Below, in pieces: positions 60,189-64,000 of a stretch of DNA of 64,000 nt. The stretch comes from Apopatosoma sp963618495 (GTDB lineage: Bacteria > Bacillota > Clostridia > Oscillospirales > CAG-272): assembly GCA_963618495.1 (NCBI GenBank), contig CAVESF010000006.1:1-64000 (forward strand), read 5' to 3'. The stretch's first letter is position 1. The number at the start of each line of letters is the position of its first letter. Under the pieces are notes generated by a model. That model was not told the DNA's origin and searched no databases. It was given only the letters and a program-made list of their open reading frames with translations. The translations under genes were made by a program, and so were the position numbers.

Positions 60189-61984
60189 TCTGCCGCCTCC
60201 TTAAAATCGCCCGTATAATATTGACTCTGCGCATGGAACATCGCGGCATATTTTCCGCCGTCCCGCATCAGACTCTCATGCGTGCCCTCTTCGAGTATCC
60301 GTCCGTTTTCCATATAGAAAATGCGGTCGCAAAAACGGGTTGATGCCAACCGATGCGAAACAAAGATTGATGTTGTCCTGTCGGAAAGCGAATGGTATAT
60401 CCGATAAACCTTTTCTTCGGCTATCGGGTCAAGTGCCGCCGTCGGCTCGTCAAGTATGACTATCGGAGATTCCTTGTAGAGTGCTCTCGCCATAGCCAGC
60501 TTCTGCCTCTCGCCGCCGGAGAGCTCCGTCGCATCCTTGAATAATGTTTTGTCGAGCTTTGTCCGCAGACCATCCGGCAGTGAATCAATTTTATCTTTCA
60601 GTCCCGCCTTTTCTATCGCGGCATTCAGCCTTTCATAGTCAATATCGGCGCGGAACCCCGCGATATTTTCCTCGATGCTCATGGGCAATGTATAAATATC
60701 CTGAAATACGGCGGATATTTTCGAATAATATTCTTCAATGTTATATTCCGAGATATTTTTCCCGTCCACCGATATGTAGCCGTCGGTCGGGATAAACAAA
60801 CCGCAGACCAACTTTATCAGCGTGGTTTTACCTGCGCCGTTTATTCCCACCAGCGCGATTTTTTCGCCGCGTTTTATTTTGAATGATATATGGTCGAGAA
60901 TCAGCGATTCGGAATTCGGAAAGCGGAAGCAGACATCATGAAACTCTATCTCGGGTGCGTTCTGAAAAATATCGGCGCCTTTTCCGTGATTCATCACGCT
61001 CTTGTAGTCAAGAAAATTGCGGACATCGGAAATACACAGAGAGGAACGGTAGAGGTCGATGCATCCGTTCATGATTCCGTAAATATATACAGAATATTGC
61101 CCGATGAGAGCAAAATAAAAGACAAATTCCGAGGCGGAGAGATTTCCTTTTGAAATTTTATAAATCAGCAGACCATACGCCAGACCGTCTCTGAGTAGCG
61201 TTATGAAAGCAGAGAGAATATCTATCCCACCTGCTCTCATCTCGCTTTTGCGGCTCCATTTGATTCTCTGCCCGAGCAGTGACATATAGATTTTGTAAAA
61301 CCATGCGGATACTCCGTAGAGCTTTACATCTTTTGCCGCGCCGAAGCTTCCGAGTTTCCCGAGGATATATTGTTTTTTTCTGTCTATTTCATACCACTGC
61401 GTCTTGTTCTTCTGAATCCACTTGACATTGATTTTGCCGACATAATAAAGCAAAACCGTAGAAGCGGCAAGCACGAGAATGATAATCGGCGACAGTCTGA
61501 AAATCAGAGCCGAATATAATACGATGCCTATCGTATTTGTAAGAAACAATGCCATTTTGCCGAAAATCGATTCTGCGATGCCGGCATTGCTTCCCACCGC
61601 CTGCTGCGCCTGATTACGCATGGCGTTGTAGTCGCTGTTTTCCAGATTTACATAGTCTGTTCTTGCCACGGATTCTTTTATTTCAAGTCCCAGCTTCGTT
61701 CGGTTTATCAGCGAATATTTGGGCAAAAAACTGTTTATGACTCTCAGCAGCAGCGTCGCCGCCGCAATAGCAAACATAAGTACGGAAATAAGCAAAAGCA
61801 ACTTTGTATCGGCAACGCCCTCGGTTGTATATTCGACGGTTTTCGAAGAGAGCAGTGTAAGTAAAAAGGGAAGCGCTATGGAAAAAGGCACGCTGAATGC
61901 GGCAAGCAAAACCGCCATTCTGGAGTTTTTCCATGCTTTTTTCATCATGAAGCGCAGATTACCGAAAAAAGAATATTTTTTCAT
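60185..61984 (-). CDS. ABC exporter half, peptide/lantibiotic-exporter-like
   Basis: 599 residues: six helices (about 20-320) and an ATPase with VGINGAGKTTL, ELSGGERQK and ILDEPTAALD, all canonical. No N-terminal peptidase domain is present. It follows the XRE regulator by 15 bases and overlaps the second exporter half by ATGA. The pair probably exports a peptide or a toxic compound under control of the adjacent regulator; the cargo is not evident, since no precursor peptide gene was seen. Confidence 0.92.
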   Translation of the reverse strand: MKKYSFFGNLRFMMKKAWKNSRMAVLLAAFSVPFSIALPFLLTLLSSKTVEYTTEGVADTKLLLLISVLMFAIAAATLLLRVINSFLPKYSLINRTKLGLEIKESVARTDYVNLENSDYNAMRNQAQQAVGSNAGIAESIFGKMALFLTNTIGIVLYSALIFRLSPIIILVLAASTVLLYYVGKINVKWIQKNKTQWYEIDRKKQYILGKLGSFGAAKDVKLYGVSAWFYKIYMSLLGQRIKWSRKSEMRAGGIDILSAFITLLRDGLAYGLLIYKISKGNLSASEFVFYFALIGQYSVYIYGIMNGCIDLYRSSLCISDVRNFLDYKSVMNHGKGADIFQNAPEIEFHDVCFRFPNSESLILDHISFKIKRGEKIALVGINGAGKTTLIKLVCGLFIPTDGYISVDGKNISEYNIEEYYSKISAVFQDIYTLPMSIEENIAGFRADIDYERLNAAIEKAGLKDKIDSLPDGLRTKLDKTLFKDATELSGGERQKLAMARALYKESPIVILDEPTAALDPIAEEKVYRIYHSLSDRTTSIFVSHRLASTRFCDRIFYMENGRILEEGTHESLMRDGGKYAAMFHAQSQYYTGDFKEAAE

Positions 61985-61999
61985 TCAAACCACCACAAC

Positions 62000-62389
62000 T
62001 CAATTGTTCCTTTCGATTACGATTATAACACTGTAATCGCCATCCGACACATCCTGCTCGGCTTTTACAACATGCCAGCCGCGCGATAAATAATATTTAT
62101 TAAGACCGTCAATGAGCGGGAGTTCGTTTATCCTGTTGACCTTTGCATAAGGCGAACCGGCAAACATTTTCTGCTGATGCATACATTCGCCGCGGATAAT
62201 ATAATCGAGCGAAACCTCAAAGAAATCCGAAAGCTTTATAAGAACATCAATATCGGGGCAGCTTCCCGCGCTTTCCCATTTTGATATAGCTTTGTCGCTT
62301 ATATTGATGACTGCGGCAAGCTCCGCCTGCGTCATTCCCTTTTCTTTTCGCAACCCTGCGATTCTCGCACCGATGTTATTGCCATCCAT
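62000..62389 (-). CDS. XRE family transcriptional regulator
   Basis: 129 residues. N-terminal HTH_3 domain (ARIAGLRKEKGMTQAELA, SDKAISKWESA), a linker, then a C-terminal segment of about 45 residues (LNKYYLSRGWHVVKAEQD...YSVIIVIERN) resembling DUF4177-like small domains. ATG 62389 follows AAGGAG by eight bases; the longer start would lie close to the promoter. It heads the exporter operon and probably controls it. Confidence 0.88.
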   Translation of the reverse strand: MDGNNIGARIAGLRKEKGMTQAELAAVINISDKAISKWESAGSCPDIDVLIKLSDFFEVSLDYIIRGECMHQQKMFAGSPYAKVNRINELPLIDGLNKYYLSRGWHVVKAEQDVSDGDYSVIIVIERNN

Positions 62390-62421
62390 AATTTTTTCTC
62401 CTTGTCTTAAGTTTTTTGTCA

Positions 62422-62455
62422 CTATAATTATAGCATAAAAAATAAAGCCTGTCCA
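62422..62455 (-). promoter_or_regulatory. promoter and putative operator of the XRE-exporter operon
   Basis: On the - strand TGGACA (62450-62455), 17 bases, TATAAT (62427-62432) with TGC before it. The -10 lies inside the perfect 12-bp palindrome CTATAATTATAG (62422-62433), a candidate site for the XRE protein. Confidence 0.7.
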
Positions 62456-62574
62456 GCGAATAATTGTCTATTTTAGCTGATTTCGGGGGTTATTATTCTA
62501 CCATCGTTCTACAAGCGGCCGAAAATTCTCAAAAAGTCTCTTCCCTGCGCATAAAAATCGCCGTGGCAAAGCAC

Positions 62575-62613
62575 ATCAAAAAAATACCCGCAGGCTTTTT
62601 GCAAGTCTGCGGG
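62575..62613 (-). terminator. rho-independent terminator of the rlmD-like gene
   Basis: CTGCGGGT/ACCCGCAG stem (62585-62592 with 62606-62613), followed on the - strand by ATTTTTTTG. It lies 21 bases after the methyltransferase stop. Confidence 0.85.
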
Positions 62614-62633
62614 TTTTAAATCAAATCGGGTGA

Positions 62634-63998
62634 TTATACATTTGTATTAAGCCTTGACAACAGGCAAACCGTCTCCACATGTCCCGTTCTCGGGAACATA
62701 TCGAGGGCGCGGAGCTTTGTCGGCACATACCCCTTCTCCGCGAGCCGGGCGCAGTCGCGCGCAGCTGTTGCGCTGTTGCACGAGACCATGACAACGCGTT
62801 CCGGCTGCATCCGCACTATCGCCTCTATAACATCGGCGTTGATTCCCTTTCGCGGCGGGTCGAGGATTATCACATCGGGGCGCACTCCGCACTCAGAGAG
62901 CATCAGCGCCGCCTTGCCCGCGTCCGCGCAGAAAAATTCCGCATTTTCTATGCCGTTTTTCGCGGCGTTTTCGCGCGCGTTGTCCACCGCCTGCGGGATT
63001 ATCTCCGCGCCGTAGAGCTTCTTTACCTTATCCGAGAGAAAAAGCCCTATCGTGCCCGCGCCGCAATAAAGGTCGAGTAGAGTTTCGCATCCCGTCAGTG
63101 CCGCGAACTCGCCCGCAAGCGAGTAGAGCCGCTCGGCGCCGTTTCTGTTCACCTGATAAAACGAGAGCGGCGAAATATCGAATTTCAGCCCGCCGAGCGT
63201 ATCGCTTATCGTATCGCTTCCGTAGAGCGTGACGCATTCGTTGCCGAGAATTTCATTCGTTTTTCTCGTGTTTATATTGAGCGCGATTGATTTTATACAA
63301 ACATTTAATTTGAGCAAATCCCTTATCAGCGCTTGCTTTTCGGGAATGTCGCGTCCGTTTATGACGAGGCAGACCATCACCTCGCCGCTTCCTCTTCCGT
63401 CGCGGATATAGAGATGACGGAGCAGTCCCCTGCCGCTTTCCTCGTCATAAGCGGAAACTCCGCTTTCGCTCGCCCAGCGCTCGACGCAGGCGATTATATC
63501 CTCATAAAAAGGCGGCGTCAGGCGGCAGTTTTCACACGGAATCATCCTGTGCGAATGCTTGGAATAAAACCCGAAGAAAATGCCGTTCTCCCCCGTCCCG
63601 CAGGGAAGCTGCGCCTTATTGCGGTAGCCGCCGACCTCGGGCGAGGGGACTATCGCATCGCATCTTATATCCAAGGCGCCGATGCGCGCGAAATTTTCAT
63701 CCACCCAGTGCTTTTTTATCATAAGCTCCGCGCTGTACGAAATATGGCGGAAAGTACACCCGCCGCACCTGCCGAAAATGGCGCAGTCCGTTTCGGTTCT
63801 CTCAGGCGATGGCTTGATTATCCGCTCGATTTTCGCATATCCGTAGCTTTTCAGTGCTTTCAGCACCTTTACCTCGCATATATCGCCCACGGCGCACGCA
63901 GGTACGAAAAGCACATAGCCGTCCGCTTTGCCTATGCCCATGCCTTCGCCCGTGATATCTGTTATTTCCACTGTGAGAATATCGTTTTTCTTCGGCAT
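62634..63998 (-). CDS. 23S rRNA (uracil-C5)-methyltransferase, RlmD/RlmCD type
   Basis: SAM-dependent m5U methyltransferase (454 aa). An N-terminal TRAM domain (about 1-60) is followed by [4Fe-4S] ligands C72, C78, C81 and C155, and a Rossmann fold with LDLYCGAGTIG. The catalytic Cys lies in VMVSCNSAT, and the C-terminus has the FPRTGHVETV box. By homology it modifies U1939 and/or U747 of 23S rRNA. The ATG at 63998 starts a full TRAM domain, so the protein seems complete; its ribosome binding site lies outside the window. Confidence 0.95.
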   Translation of the reverse strand: MPKKNDILTVEITDITGEGMGIGKADGYVLFVPACAVGDICEVKVLKALKSYGYAKIERIIKPSPERTETDCAIFGRCGGCTFRHISYSAELMIKKHWVDENFARIGALDIRCDAIVPSPEVGGYRNKAQLPCGTGENGIFFGFYSKHSHRMIPCENCRLTPPFYEDIIACVERWASESGVSAYDEESGRGLLRHLYIRDGRGSGEVMVCLVINGRDIPEKQALIRDLLKLNVCIKSIALNINTRKTNEILGNECVTLYGSDTISDTLGGLKFDISPLSFYQVNRNGAERLYSLAGEFAALTGCETLLDLYCGAGTIGLFLSDKVKKLYGAEIIPQAVDNARENAAKNGIENAEFFCADAGKAALMLSECGVRPDVIILDPPRKGINADVIEAIVRMQPERVVMVSCNSATAARDCARLAEKGYVPTKLRALDMFPRTGHVETVCLLSRLNTNV

Positions 63999-64000
63999 AT

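Noticed and set aside
1..64000. tRNA, rRNA and CRISPR features
   Set aside because: I looked for T-loop motifs, rRNA-like stretches and regularly spaced direct repeats and saw none. A covariance scan was not possible here, so a missed tRNA cannot be fully excluded.

Overview
The window reads as a chromosomal segment of an anaerobic, low-to-mid GC Gram-positive bacterium of the class Clostridia (probably an Oscillospirales-like gut or rumen lineage; this assignment is inference). Supporting signs are strong AGGAGG-type ribosome binding sites, lipoprotein export with a lipobox, the spore-linked amidase CwlD, an archaeal-type prolyl-tRNA synthetase, class II GalT, and the anaerobic GlpA/FAD-oxidoreductase/DUF1667 set. 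Two runs of ten N (3642-3651 and 60027-60036) mark scaffold joins, so this is a draft assembly, probably metagenomic. I saw no rRNA, tRNA or CRISPR array.

Layout. 243-3228 (+): alaS and a HIT protein, closed by a shared terminator; a 50-codon gene converges from the other strand. 3791-12232 (+): an ABC importer operon of the dipeptide/oligopeptide type with its own extended -10 promoter. It encodes a 740-residue binding lipoprotein, permeases B and C, ATPases D and F, and a small membrane protein. This is the most unusual part of the window: permease C carries a seven-repeat RCC1-like propeller in an extracytoplasmic loop, ATPase F carries about 195 extra residues (helical, partly coiled coil) between Walker A and the Q-loop, and the binding protein seems to have a C-terminal-type segment moved to its N-terminus. 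12376-21268 (-): a tight nine-gene cluster combining glycerol-3-phosphate oxidation (HAD phosphatase, GlpA, FAD oxidoreductase, DUF1667) with membrane and lipid-type genes, an SDR, a GH2 glycosidase and an acetyl-esterase.

21380-25765: a secreted small protein and polA (-), then a MarR regulator and a TauE/SafE transporter (+) behind a promoter that holds two copies of a 14-bp near-palindrome. 25849-28318 (+): rpmG-secE-nusG-rplK-rplA with a structured leader RNA at its 5' end and a second possible leader before rplK. The usual rplJ-rplL-rpoB continuation is missing; instead there are IS-end-like repeats and convergent proS. 28697-33049 (-): proS, then the radA, cwlD and membrane-protein cluster. 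33242-34300 (+): a Xer-type recombinase. 34350-41828 (-): a giant 2492-residue cyclic beta-1,2-glucan synthase homologue.

41945-47482 (-): comEC, galT, an RlmL-type methyltransferase and a histidine phosphatase, the upstream three joined by ATGA overlaps. 47764-50012 (-): the threonine degradation pair tdh-kbl. 50234-52476 (+): rbfA-nrnA-truB. 52552-58051 (-): a PflX-like radical SAM protein, small hypotheticals, a heterodimeric ABC exporter and a PPC/DUF296 protein. 58355-62389 (-): an XRE regulator with a second ABC exporter pair, one member split by the assembly gap. 62634-63998 (-): an RlmD-type rRNA methyltransferase that reaches the window edge.
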